Below, one piece after another: positions 1 to 7,334 of a DNA stretch of 42,395 bases. The position numbers and the translations under genes were made by a program. Position 1 is the stretch's first letter. The number at the start of each line of letters is the position of its first letter. A model generated the notes under the pieces. It did no database searches and was not told the DNA's origin. It saw only the letters and a program-made list of their open reading frames with translations. Source of the DNA: a virus; IMG/VR virus record IMGVR_UViG_3300005613_000134, positions 1 through 42,395 of that record, one strand, 5' to 3'.

Positions 1-94
1 TATATTAATAAAATATATTAATATATATTAAATATATATAAGATATATTATACAAATTTACATCCTGATGTCACTGCAGAGTTACATTAGACCT

Positions 95-123
95 TTGACA
101 CTAAAAGGTGAAAAGGATATAAT
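95..123 (+). promoter_or_regulatory. Exact sigma70-type promoter match (TTGACA-N17-TATAAT)
   Basis: TTGACA at 95-100 and TATAAT at 118-123 are separated by exactly 17 bases, a perfect match to the bacterial vegetative promoter. The start point would be near 130, giving a leader of about 55 bases to the gene at 186. It competes with the archaeal-type box 20 bases downstream; only one need be real. In AT-rich DNA a chance match is possible, but the position before the first gene of a long co-directional run is striking. Confidence 0.45.
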
Positions 124-134
124 GTATAGACAAT

Positions 135-150
135 AGAAAACTATATAAAT
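135..150 (+). promoter_or_regulatory. Archaeal-type BRE/TATA promoter candidate
   Basis: AGAAAAC (135-141) is followed directly by TATATAAAT (142-150). It resembles the boxes at 38974-38988 (minus) and 39524-39538 (plus). A start about 26 bases past the TATA centre would fall near 172, so the message would begin at the GAGGTGA Shine-Dalgarno and carry a short leader before the ATG at 186. Confidence 0.45.
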
Positions 151-185
151 GAGTACAGTTAAAATAACTAACGAGGTGATTTAGT

Positions 186-350
186 ATGACAAAACATTTT
201 TTAGTGAAAGAAGTCTCTGAAGATAAATTTGTAGAAGAGATGAATAGGATTTCTAGTGAGAATAATATCTTTGCTAGTCAGACCCATGTAATATTGAACC
301 CACCAGGGAATTGCTTGGTGTATGTTGCTGTTATGTTTGGGAAAGACTAA
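186..350 (+). CDS. Small protein of unknown function (54 aa)
   Basis: Starts MTKHFLVKEVSEDKF and ends in a hydrophobic stretch around VYVAVMFGKD. The ATG lies 7 bases after a strong GAGGTGA Shine-Dalgarno (172-178). It is the first gene after the promoter region at 95-150 and ends one base before the next ATG, so it opens an operon. I do not recognise the family. The short acidic/basic body and beta-like tail fit a small regulator or binding protein, but this is only an impression. Confidence 0.6.
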   Translation: MTKHFLVKEVSEDKFVEEMNRISSENNIFASQTHVILNPPGNCLVYVAVMFGKD

Positions 351-351
351 G

Positions 352-510
352 ATGGAAGAAGAGATAACAGTAGGATTTACGGAGCAATCAAAAGCAGTGA
401 CAGCTACCGTAAAAGTAACTGGAGGAGATAATCCATTAGCTAAAGCTAAAGCATTAATGGAAGAAGCTATGAATTATAGTAAAGTTAAAACATTACATAA
501 ATTGAGGTGA
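352..510 (+). CDS. Small protein of unknown function (52 aa)
   Basis: Begins MEEEITVGFTEQSK. An upstream in-frame ATG at 322 exists but lies inside the preceding gene and would add only a hydrophobic tail read from that gene's codons, so 352, just after the neighbour's stop, is preferred. The protein has a beta-like N-terminus (VTATVKVTGGDN) and an Ala/Lys-rich helix. Its stop overlaps the Shine-Dalgarno GAGGTGA of the next gene. No family recognised. Confidence 0.55.
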   Translation: MEEEITVGFTEQSKAVTATVKVTGGDNPLAKAKALMEEAMNYSKVKTLHKLR

Positions 511-515
511 AACAA

Positions 516-686
516 ATGGTAACATCATTAGAAAAATTAGATGAAAGACAAGACTATTTCAGTGAAAGGATAGCAGATCTTGAGAAATCTATTAGAGAAG
601 TAAGTAAGAATCTTGATAATCATAAGCATAAAAGACTATCTGGAAAAAGCTTTGTGGTTAATGAAGACTTAGAAGAGCGGTACTAA
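516..686 (+). CDS. Small charged coiled-coil-like protein (56 aa)
   Basis: MVTSLEKLDERQDYF is followed by heptad-like LEKSIREVSKNL; highly charged and predicted helical. A GAGGTGA Shine-Dalgarno sits at 504-510, and the stop is one base before the next ATG at 688, indicating a tightly packed operon. No known family; the reading frame is supported by spacing and the ribosome site only. Confidence 0.55.
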   Translation: MVTSLEKLDERQDYFSERIADLEKSIREVSKNLDNHKHKRLSGKSFVVNEDLEERY

Positions 687-687
687 A

Positions 688-1029
688 ATGAACTGGACTA
701 AAGAAGAACTAAAAAAACAGATTGATAGTAGAGAAGCAGAAAGATCAAGACTAACTGCTAGGATGAATCTGTATGATGATATGATTGAAGAATTGGATGC
801 CAAAGATGATGAACTTATCGAAGAGTTGATTGCATTAGAAGCGGAATATAAAGCAACACCAGAAGAGATTGAACTTGAGGTTTGTTTTAATGGTATGGTT
901 TATTTAACAGACGAGGAATCTAATTTTCATCAGAACTTTAGGTGTTCCCAAGGTCAAGGAATAGAACTTGAAAATCTGATAAATAATGCACAAGACGGAG
1001 ATAAATTTATCTTAACAAAAAAGAGGTAA
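688..1029 (+). CDS. Hypothetical protein with N-terminal coiled coil (113 aa)
   Basis: Residues 1-55 are a highly charged helix (KKQIDSREAERSRL, DELIEELIALEAEY) likely to form a coiled coil; the C-terminal half (VCFNGMVYLTDEE, GDKFILTKKR) looks beta-rich. It lies between small unknown genes and a possible OB-fold protein at 1034. An early replication-associated role is inferred from location only. No family recognised. Confidence 0.65.
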   Translation: MNWTKEELKKQIDSREAERSRLTARMNLYDDMIEELDAKDDELIEELIALEAEYKATPEEIELEVCFNGMVYLTDEESNFHQNFRCSQGQGIELENLINNAQDGDKFILTKKR

Positions 1030-1033
1030 TAAA

Positions 1034-1381
1034 ATGGTAGAACAAAAACTGGATATAGTTGAAAAAGGAGAGTACAAGAACATAGATTTAAGGAAACTTG
1101 ATAATGATAATCATATCATAGTAGAAAAGTTATTTCTTGAATGCAGAGAACAAAAAGCTACAGGTAGAGACGGTAGTTCATATACATTCTTTCCTACAAT
1201 AGTAAAGTATGGAGAAGATGAAGTAGGTATGGTATTACCTAAAGAAGAAGTAGCTAAAGAATTTGCAGACATAGCAGGTGTTGGAGATAAAGTTAAAATC
1301 ACATTACAGAAAGAGATGTATGTTGATAAGAAAGGAAAAGACAGAGTAGCAAAAAAATATCTCTTTGAAAAGGTAGAGTAA
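1034..1381 (+). CDS. Possible OB-fold single-stranded DNA-binding protein (115 aa)
   Basis: The protein is beta-rich: hydrophobic and charged residues alternate in IVEKLFLECREQ, YTFFPTIVKYG, DKVKITLQKEMYV and KKYLFEKVE, the final strand being preceded by a basic loop (KKGKDR). That pattern and its place just ahead of the helicase, nuclease and primase genes suggest a single-stranded DNA-binding or replication accessory protein. This is a fold-level guess with no diagnostic motif. A structure prediction matched against OB-fold proteins would decide it. Confidence 0.6.
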   Translation: MVEQKLDIVEKGEYKNIDLRKLDNDNHIIVEKLFLECREQKATGRDGSSYTFFPTIVKYGEDEVGMVLPKEEVAKEFADIAGVGDKVKITLQKEMYVDKKGKDRVAKKYLFEKVE

Positions 1382-1382
1382 G

Positions 1383-1565
1383 ATGACTGAGTATCTTAGG
1401 TTTCAATCTATAGTGAATTATAGAATACCTATAGTCAATGGAATACTAGGATCTCCTCAAATAGAAAGTAAGTGGACTAAAGAAATAGGTGCAGTGAAGA
1501 AGAAACCTAAGAAAAAAGTCATCATTCCTTTAACAGCAGAAAGTGTAGCAGAAGAAATTATGTAA
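1383..1565 (+). CDS. Small basic protein of unknown function (60 aa)
   Basis: Starts one base after the preceding stop. It has a Lys-rich centre (AVKKKPKKKV) and a hydrophobic C-terminal helix (PLTAESVAEEIM). The basic stretch could contact nucleic acid or act as a linker. No family recognised; support is operon packing and an uninterrupted frame. Confidence 0.5.
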   Translation: MTEYLRFQSIVNYRIPIVNGILGSPQIESKWTKEIGAVKKKPKKKVIIPLTAESVAEEIM

Positions 1566-1572
1566 TGTTGCC

Positions 1573-2967
1573 ATGAAGTGCTATATTCGCAGTGAGTTGT
1601 TGACTCTAGGCGTGGAGTATAAATTACGCACTTATTTAATTCAAGAGGTAGATAGCAGAATGAACTTATTATACTATGAAGCATTATCAGAATTTAATAA
1701 ACAGTATTATGCTGACCTATTAACACATGAGCATGTACGTTCTGGTAAGATTCATATTCCAAAGTTGTTACTTGATGATAACGTTTCAGAAGAGAATGAC
1801 TTTAAAGGATGGGAATTAGAAAAGAAAGGTGTAAAATATTTAATATCTGATACCATTCAACAAACTAAGATAGAACTTAAAGACATATTACCTATTAAAG
1901 CACAAGACTGTATGGAAGCTGCAGCTAAAGGTATGGTCTATAAATGGGTAATGCGACCAATATCAATGAAATTTAAAGAAGAAAAGGTCTTCTCATTTAA
2001 AGAATTAGTAGATAAGTTTTGTTCACTTGAACATAGTAACCCAAGGCATCAAAAACTTAATTGGTTCATAGGTCTTACTAGTGCATTAGACCGAATGAAT
2101 TCTAGAGTATGTACTCCTCCTGGGTTTGGTAAGGATTCTACAGTAGACATCTTAGGTAACTTGATAGGAGGATGTGCAACTATAGAAAATCCTACAGTAC
2201 CTAAGTTAGAAGAAAGAGCTAGTATTCTAAAATGGTTAGCAGTTAATGAAGTGTGTGATATTAGTAAAGCTAACTGGAGAGAGATTGAACAAATATTACT
2301 AGCTATGGGAGCATTCAAACCAGTAGTAACTAAGAGAAGTAAGGCACATGGTACAGTAGGAGAAGAGATTAACATTAGTACTTTTAGTATTAGCTTAATG
2401 TATAATGATATTAATACATATACTAAGATAGATAGATTCTTTGACATCGTGGCTAAGGGTGCAATTAAAGATAGATTTCCTGCGTTTAGATTATATGGTA
2501 CATTTAAAGAAGATTTCAATAGTGGTAGAAGGATTAAAATTCCAGACTATGTTAATACTTATTTTGAAGATTATAAAAATTTAGTTTATACTTTTATGTG
2601 GCATAAGAGACATATGCATGAACAAGTACATCATTATAATCAAGCTAAATTAGTACAGATGCCAGAGAGATGGTTAACAAATATAGGAAAATTATTGAAC
2701 ATTATTGATGTCTATTGTGACACACAGTCTGAATTTGATGCATGGATCATGACAATAAATAATTCATTAAAAGATTATAAAGATATGTTAGACTATCCAG
2801 ACTTACTTGAACGGTCTAAAGGTAAACTAAGTATAAAGAAGTTTCAAGAACTTAAGAAAGAACTCAAGAAAATGAATACGTTTACTGAGAAGAAACAATA
2901 CATAGAAAATAATATACTATCCGATAAAGGAATGCAAGATGTGAAGGTGAATGAATTTTGGAATTAA
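1573..2967 (+). CDS. P-loop ATPase, helicase-like (464 aa)
   Basis: Probably the replication or recombination motor of the virus. A glycine-rich P-loop-like sequence PPGFGKDS lies near residue 182-189, a hydrophobic strand ending in Asn-Glu (WLAVNEVCD, about 221-229) fits Walker B, SLMYND (about 274-279) fits a sensor Asn, and Arg residues in IKDRFPAFR (about 298-306) could act as an arginine finger. This order resembles AAA+/superfamily 3 helicases of phage and plasmid primase-helicases, but the P-loop is not canonical (KDS instead of KT/KS), so the family is not certain. It precedes a nuclease gene that starts inside its 3' end and lies upstream of the primase and polymerase. The start ATG has no obvious Shine-Dalgarno site. 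Confidence 0.7.
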   Translation: MKCYIRSELLTLGVEYKLRTYLIQEVDSRMNLLYYEALSEFNKQYYADLLTHEHVRSGKIHIPKLLLDDNVSEENDFKGWELEKKGVKYLISDTIQQTKIELKDILPIKAQDCMEAAAKGMVYKWVMRPISMKFKEEKVFSFKELVDKFCSLEHSNPRHQKLNWFIGLTSALDRMNSRVCTPPGFGKDSTVDILGNLIGGCATIENPTVPKLEERASILKWLAVNEVCDISKANWREIEQILLAMGAFKPVVTKRSKAHGTVGEEINISTFSISLMYNDINTYTKIDRFFDIVAKGAIKDRFPAFRLYGTFKEDFNSGRRIKIPDYVNTYFEDYKNLVYTFMWHKRHMHEQVHHYNQAKLVQMPERWLTNIGKLLNIIDVYCDTQSEFDAWIMTINNSLKDYKDMLDYPDLLERSKGKLSIKKFQELKKELKKMNTFTEKKQYIENNILSDKGMQDVKVNEFWN

Positions 2968-3641
2968 AGTTTGATAAGAAAAAACATAGATATTATCTAG
3001 ATACGAAAGAGCTTACATCTGTTACGAATTTCGTAAAGAAGTTTTTTAAGCCTTTTGATGTTAAAAAGATAGCAAAGTATGTAGCAAAGAATAGAAGAAA
3101 TAAAGGAGAAAAGATAACTGCTACACAAGTTAAGAAAGAATGGAAAGGTATTGCACAAGCAGGTACTGACATACATCAAGAGATTGAAGACTGGATAATG
3201 TGTCAAACACACCCACTTAATAATAAAGCAATACAAGGCATGATATGGTTTGAAGATATTCCAGAATTTGACCATGTTAAATGTGAAGAAATAGTGTGGA
3301 GTGAAGAACTAGGATTAGCAGGAACAATAGATTGTATGATAGTTCATGGAGATAATTCTGTTACTCTTGTTGACTGGAAAACTAATAAAGCAATAAAGAA
3401 AGGTGGATATAATTTTGGTACTCTACCACCAACAGCAGATATTAAAGACGGTAACTTGAATCAATATACATTACAATTAAGTTGTTATGCTTATATCTTA
3501 GAAAAAGAGTATGGGTATAAAATTAGAGATTTGGTATTGGTACATCTTAAAGATGATAGAACAATACCTTATGAAGTTGAGTATAAAAAAGATACAATAA
3601 AGGAGATGATAAAATGGCAAAAGGAACACAAGTTGGAATAA
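2958..3641 (+). CDS. PD-(D/E)XK nuclease, RecB/Cas4-like (227 aa)
   Basis: The sequence shows the full core of this nuclease superfamily: a conserved His in GTDIHQEIE (about H73), GTID (D125), the catalytic DWKTNK (D139, K141) and a C-terminal QLSCYAY helix (about 173-179). The protein probably processes DNA ends or flaps in replication/recombination. The start must be TTG at 2958: the codon two before it in this frame is a TGA stop, no ATG follows nearby, and GGTGA (2946-2950) lies 7 bases upstream. It overlaps the end of the ATPase gene by 10 bases, so the two are translationally coupled. No Fe-S cysteine set typical of Cas4 is visible. Confidence 0.85.
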   Translation: MELKFDKKKHRYYLDTKELTSVTNFVKKFFKPFDVKKIAKYVAKNRRNKGEKITATQVKKEWKGIAQAGTDIHQEIEDWIMCQTHPLNNKAIQGMIWFEDIPEFDHVKCEEIVWSEELGLAGTIDCMIVHGDNSVTLVDWKTNKAIKKGGYNFGTLPPTADIKDGNLNQYTLQLSCYAYILEKEYGYKIRDLVLVHLKDDRTIPYEVEYKKDTIKEMIKWQKEHKLE

Positions 3642-3754
3642 ATGTTGAAGGTTTCATAGGAACTATAATTGGATTATGTATAGGATTAGGAGTTATGTTT
3701 TTATCTTTATGGTTTTTAGTATGGTCTGCTAAAATGTTCTTTGGGTTGTGGTAA
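3614..3754 (+). CDS. Small single-pass membrane protein (46 aa)
   Basis: After MAKGTQVGINVEG comes one long hydrophobic segment rich in Gly (IGTIIGLCIGLGVMFL) ending in aromatic residues, so a single membrane helix is clear. The gene starts inside the end of the nuclease gene, after an AAGGAGATG Shine-Dalgarno. Function unknown; membrane attachment of a replication complex or a host-interaction role are both possible. Confidence 0.6.
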   Translation: MAKGTQVGINVEGFIGTIIGLCIGLGVMFLSLWFLVWSAKMFFGLW

Positions 3755-3756
3755 CA

Positions 3757-4143
3757 ATGGTAACTGTAAGGTCAGCAAAACAAAAAGGTAATGCTTTTGA
3801 ATATGATTGTCAAGCATCTTTGTACCCAATCTATAATTTAATTTATAGAACAGCAGAAAGAGGATTTCAAAGACAGTATGATCTTAGAGACGACAGAGCA
3901 GGAGTAGTATTTGAGTGTAAGAGACTAAAAGGAATCTCATGGAGTCAAGCTAAGAAATACTTTATGAAGCTTGTTGAGAAAGCAGATGTTGTAGGACATA
4001 ATTGTTATTTATTATTTAAGAGCAATCAACAACCTTGTTTAGTAATGTACTATAATTTACAATTAGAAAAAGTAGTTGTACAAGAATTTAATGATGTGTT
4101 TAATACACCATTTGTTAAGCATACTTCGACGAGGGCAAAATGA
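3757..4143 (+). CDS. Hjc-like PD-(D/E)XK nuclease, possible Holliday junction resolvase (128 aa)
   Basis: MVTVRSAKQKGNAFEYD matches the start of archaeal Hjc-like resolvases (basic patch plus a conserved Glu), and the catalytic pair appears as RDDRAGVVFECKRLKG (Asp, then ECK). The length is close to the Hjc norm. The role would be resolving branched DNA before packaging. ATG 3757 is preferred to an upstream GTG at 3748; neither has a strong Shine-Dalgarno. The stop overlaps the next start (ATGA), so the genes are coupled. It could also be a VRR-NUC type nuclease. Confidence 0.7.
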   Translation: MVTVRSAKQKGNAFEYDCQASLYPIYNLIYRTAERGFQRQYDLRDDRAGVVFECKRLKGISWSQAKKYFMKLVEKADVVGHNCYLLFKSNQQPCLVMYYNLQLEKVVVQEFNDVFNTPFVKHTSTRAK

Positions 4144-4496
4144 ATCTAAAAGACATACTAGAGTTATTAGATAAACTAAAAGTACCAATGGGCTTAGGGA
4201 TTTATACATTTACTATTGAATCTGATAAACGAGGTAATATTTATTTTAAGAATATTCAAGATAGGTGGGCAGAAGTAGAACATAATAAATGTGATGGTAC
4301 TGCAATGATAACTCTTACTAAAGAACTAAAACAAAAGCCTAAAGAATTTATTAGAAATGTATTAATTCATGAACTGGTACATATGAGAATTCATGCTTTT
4401 AATAAAGATATTGAATTTTATAGTGCAGATAAAGAAGAAGACCTAGTGAATGACTTAGTAAGAGCTATTGAAGAGGTGGAAACATGGAAAAAATAG
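4140..4496 (+). CDS. Zincin-like metalloprotease domain protein with HExxH (118 aa)
   Basis: The motif HELVHMRIH (about residues 80-88) is a HExxH zinc site inside a helix, preceded by a hydrophobic strand and followed by an acidic helix (KEEDLVNDLVRAIEEVE), as in SprT/ImmA-like zincins. Start and stop overlap both neighbours (ATGA with the Hjc-like gene; 13 bases with the phosphoesterase). In phages such proteins may cleave DNA-bound proteins or regulators; the substrate here is unknown. No zinc-ribbon tail as in full SprT is present. Confidence 0.75.
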   Translation: MNLKDILELLDKLKVPMGLGIYTFTIESDKRGNIYFKNIQDRWAEVEHNKCDGTAMITLTKELKQKPKEFIRNVLIHELVHMRIHAFNKDIEFYSADKEEDLVNDLVRAIEEVETWKK

Positions 4497-5203
4497 TTGT
4501 ATTACCTGATGTACATATGGATACAAGCATACCAAAAGCATATGAGGTTGTAAAAAAATTTATTAAAGATTTTAAACCTGATAAGGTTATACTCCTAGGA
4601 GATTTTATGGATGTATCTGCATTCTCTGCGTGGGACTTAGATAAGAAAAGACTTATGGAAGGTAGACGGTGGGAGAAAGAAGTTGAATTAGCTAATAGTG
4701 AGTTAGACTTCTTACAAAAATATAGTAAACAAATAATTTATCTGGAAGGTAATCATGAGGATAGAGTAGAAAGATATTTAGATAAACATCCAGAGATGGA
4801 AGGAATGATTGAAGTACCAATAGTATTAAATCTAAAAGAAAGAAAAATAGATTGGTACAAAATGAATGAATTATATAAACTAGGACATTGTTATTTTACT
4901 CATGGTATGTGGATAAATAAATATCATGCACAAGCTCATATGGCTAGACTAGGATGTAATATTATGTATGGTCATACTCATAGACCACAATCAGATAGTA
5001 TGTCTATGCAGATGCAGAAACCAATAAGAGCTTATGGATTAGGATGCCTTTGTGATAAAGCAGCACCTTACCTTAAAGGTCGACCAAGTAACTGGGGAAC
5101 AGAGTTTGCAGTTATTTACATGGATAAAGATAAACATTTTACAAGGTATCCTGTAGAAATATTTAATAATAAGTTTATTTTTAATGGGGTGTTATACCAA
5201 TGA
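4484..5203 (+). CDS. Calcineurin-like metallophosphoesterase (239 aa)
   Basis: All metal-binding blocks are present in order: PDVHMD (D9, H11), LGDFMD (D40), GNHED (89-93), an isolated THG His (about H140) and GHTH (163-166). The family includes phosphodiesterases and the nuclease Mre11/SbcD; the single-domain size here is closer to stand-alone phage phosphoesterases. Its position among nucleases suggests DNA end processing or nucleotide/RNA phosphodiester cleavage. It overlaps the zincin gene at its start and the next nuclease at its end by 4 bases (ATGA). Confidence 0.9.
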   Translation: MEKIVVLPDVHMDTSIPKAYEVVKKFIKDFKPDKVILLGDFMDVSAFSAWDLDKKRLMEGRRWEKEVELANSELDFLQKYSKQIIYLEGNHEDRVERYLDKHPEMEGMIEVPIVLNLKERKIDWYKMNELYKLGHCYFTHGMWINKYHAQAHMARLGCNIMYGHTHRPQSDSMSMQMQKPIRAYGLGCLCDKAAPYLKGRPSNWGTEFAVIYMDKDKHFTRYPVEIFNNKFIFNGVLYQ

Positions 5204-5898
5204 GTAAACATGATGATTTAGTGAGGCGAATAAGAGATACTCCAGCTATTGCAGGAGTTAAAAATGTAATAGAATCACATATGGAATATCCAATTATTGG
5301 TAGACAAGGACAACTATTAACTGAGGTTGATCTATGGATACTAAACAATTATGCATGTCATATCTTTGAAATGAAAACTCATGACGGAGAGAAGCCTAGG
5401 CATAAAGCAGTGAAACAATTAAAGATAGGTAAAAAGGGATTACAAAAAGAGTTTGGTTTTAAAGAATTTAGGTCTCTTTATGTCCATGATGACTTTGTTG
5501 TCGAAGAATTAAAAGAAGATGATACCTTTAGTCCAATAGAAATTTTATGTCAAGGACATTTCTTAGGTATGAGTAAAAATAGATATGCAATAGGTAACAC
5601 TTGTTATGGGTGTACTCCTGATTATAATGCATGGAATAATCCTTGTAATTATGATTGTGAAAACTTTAATCCTATTAGATGGCACTCATTTAATGTTGTA
5701 CCAAAGAAAGTATCTGGTGTACCTTCTTTTGAATCTGATTGTCCTATATGTGAGAAGAGAACACACTGGGATTATATTGGTGACCAAGAAACAGGAATAC
5801 CAGGACAAAGTTTACATTTGTTTGATTGTGAAGAATGTGGTGGAACACATAGTATAGGTTCTTTAATGAAATATAGACTACATTTAAGGGGTGAATAA
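5200..5898 (+). CDS. PD-(D/E)XK nuclease fused to zinc-cluster domains (232 aa)
   Basis: The N-terminal half carries a nuclease-like core: TEVDLWILNN (Glu-Val-Asp) followed by HIFEMKTHDG (EMK) and a helix KAVKQLKIGKK, as in NERD/VRR-type endonucleases. The C-terminal half has two Cys clusters: CYGC...CNYDC near 128-150 and CPICEKR...CEECGG near 183-215, both likely zinc sites. The combination suggests a DNA-recognising nuclease for replication or repair. Start overlaps the phosphoesterase stop (ATGA). The fusion is unfamiliar to me. Confidence 0.7.
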   Translation: MSKHDDLVRRIRDTPAIAGVKNVIESHMEYPIIGRQGQLLTEVDLWILNNYACHIFEMKTHDGEKPRHKAVKQLKIGKKGLQKEFGFKEFRSLYVHDDFVVEELKEDDTFSPIEILCQGHFLGMSKNRYAIGNTCYGCTPDYNAWNNPCNYDCENFNPIRWHSFNVVPKKVSGVPSFESDCPICEKRTHWDYIGDQETGIPGQSLHLFDCEECGGTHSIGSLMKYRLHLRGE

Positions 5899-6850
5899 TA
5901 TCACCACTCTTACTAACTATCTTAACATTTACTATAAGATACAGAATCAAATAATTGTATGTTATAGACCTACACTAAAGAATAGTTGGGGAGATAGATG
6001 TTTATATTTAAGTAAAGAATATAACATCAGAAAGAAGTATAATCATAGAAGTATCCTAGAGAAAGAAATAGTGATTGAATTTGATGAAGATAGTAAGAAA
6101 CAAAATAGAATTAATGCTGATGTAGTTGTCAAAAGATTAAGAAAGTATAATATTAAATGTGCAAAATGGACAAGTGGTAACAAAAGTGTTCATGTACATT
6201 GCATGGTAGATACAAAAGGTGCTAAGAATATTCAATTACTAAAGATTACTTTTATGAGATTTTTTGGTATAGTATACAAAGATGCTAAAGGTAAGTATTA
6301 CTATGACAAAGAAGACATCCAGGGAAAAGAGGTGAAACAGGTTGTGCCAGACTTACGTTTAGCTGCGTCCAATCATTTAATTCGTGCAGAGTATGGTATT
6401 CATGAGAAGACAGAACAGTATAAACACTTGATAAGTAAAGATAAACAGTATCCTTGTATTAGTAGAATACCAACTATAGTTTGGGATAAGTATCGACAAG
6501 CAGTGGAAATAGTAATGAAAAGAAGACTAACAAGTGACTTAAATAAGTTAGATACTCTGCCTGGGTTTAAGTTTATATTACAGAGTGAAAGATTTAGAAT
6601 AAGTAATGATGGTAGAGAAAGAGCATTATTTATGTTGATTCATGTACTTAAACCTAAGTATGTAGAGAAGAGAGATGAACTAATAAACTTTTTACAGCAG
6701 TGGTATAGATATAGTGGTGGTACTAAACTTAGTGATATAGATATAGAAAGAAAAGTAATCTATCATTGGAAAAGAGAATATAAGTTTGGGTTGAATTATC
6801 TAAATAATTTATTAACAGAAATAGGAAGGGAGGATTTGATAGCAGAATGA
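5891..6850 (+). CDS. Archaeo-eukaryotic primase (AEP) catalytic subunit-like (319 aa)
   Basis: Makes RNA or DNA primers for the family A polymerase encoded downstream. Conserved AEP signatures are visible: EFDED (63-67, metal-binding acidic motif), SGNKSVHVH (95-103, the S-x-H-x-H motif), a third acidic site in VVPDLR (D154) and HLIRAEYGIHEKT (162-174), which matches the R-x-x-x-S/G-x-H-x-K-T nucleotide-binding motif. No zinc-binding stem is obvious. The conventional start is GTG 5891, but that GTG is itself part of a GGGGTGA Shine-Dalgarno; an AUC codon at 5900, in frame and 5 bases after GGTGA, may be the true start. Overlaps the upstream gene's stop. Confidence 0.85.
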   Translation: MNNITTLTNYLNIYYKIQNQIIVCYRPTLKNSWGDRCLYLSKEYNIRKKYNHRSILEKEIVIEFDEDSKKQNRINADVVVKRLRKYNIKCAKWTSGNKSVHVHCMVDTKGAKNIQLLKITFMRFFGIVYKDAKGKYYYDKEDIQGKEVKQVVPDLRLAASNHLIRAEYGIHEKTEQYKHLISKDKQYPCISRIPTIVWDKYRQAVEIVMKRRLTSDLNKLDTLPGFKFILQSERFRISNDGRERALFMLIHVLKPKYVEKRDELINFLQQWYRYSGGTKLSDIDIERKVIYHWKREYKFGLNYLNNLLTEIGREDLIAE

Positions 6851-7143
6851 ATTTCACAGACACATTAAAGGAAATGGATAGAATACATACAATTAAGAAT
6901 GCAGACTATGCTAGTGAAAAAGATCCTTATAAGAATTTTAGGCTATGTAGTCATATAGGATTATGCTCAGTAGAAGAAGGTATTTTAGTAAGAATGACAG
7001 ATAAGCTGGGCAGGATAGTTAACATTCTTGGGCAAGAAGCACAAGTAGAAGATGAAAAGATTACAGACACACTATTAGACTTAGCTAACTATGCAGTTAT
7101 ACTTAAGTGTTACTTAGAAGAACACCGTTTAAGTAAACAATGA
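6847..7143 (+). CDS. DUF1599/Nmad1-like (MazG-type all-alpha) protein (98 aa)
   Basis: The pattern KNADYAS (17-23), then LVRMTDKLGRI and DTLLDLANYAVIL, matches the DUF1599 family (nucleotide modification associated domain 1), an all-alpha MazG-like fold found in phages and associated with nucleotide pools or DNA base modification. No other base-modification gene is recognisable here, so house-cleaning of NTPs is the safer inference. ATGA overlap with the primase gene suggests coupled translation. Confidence 0.8.
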   Translation: MNFTDTLKEMDRIHTIKNADYASEKDPYKNFRLCSHIGLCSVEEGILVRMTDKLGRIVNILGQEAQVEDEKITDTLLDLANYAVILKCYLEEHRLSKQ

Positions 7144-7147
7144 TAAA

Positions 7148-7327
7148 ATGGATTCAAAAGATAAATTAAAAGAGATAGCAAAGAGATTTAATTTTGGTAC
7201 TATGTACCTTGATGAAATTGAAGAATATGGAAATATAAGAGCTGATGAATATTGTCAAATAATTTTGAAAGAGAAAGAAGAATTAAAAAAACAATTAGAG
7301 AAATTATATAAATCAACTAAAAGGTGA
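7148..7327 (+). CDS. Small helical protein of unknown function (59 aa)
   Basis: MDSKDKLKEIAKRF and a C-terminal Lys/Glu coiled-coil-like segment (KEKEELKKQLEKLY). Its last bases form the AAGGTGA Shine-Dalgarno of the next gene. No family recognised; the frame is supported by packing between neighbours. Confidence 0.5.
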   Translation: MDSKDKLKEIAKRFNFGTMYLDEIEEYGNIRADEYCQIILKEKEELKKQLEKLYKSTKR

Positions 7328-7334
7328 ATGAAAG

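Larger units (their letters stand above)
1..185. other. AT-rich gene-free leader before the replication unit
   Basis: The first 60 bases are almost pure A/T with TATATTAA-type runs. If the molecule is circular, bases 1-21 are the last codons of the gene open at the right end. The rest carries two overlapping promoter candidates (95-123 and 135-150, listed separately) and the Shine-Dalgarno site GAGGTGA at 172-178. I see no further ORF with coding character. Confidence 0.6.

Noticed and set aside
2049-2519. 156-codon minus-strand ORF
   Set aside because: Opposite the helicase-like gene inside a uniformly plus-strand operon; hydrophobic low-complexity translation and no supporting site.
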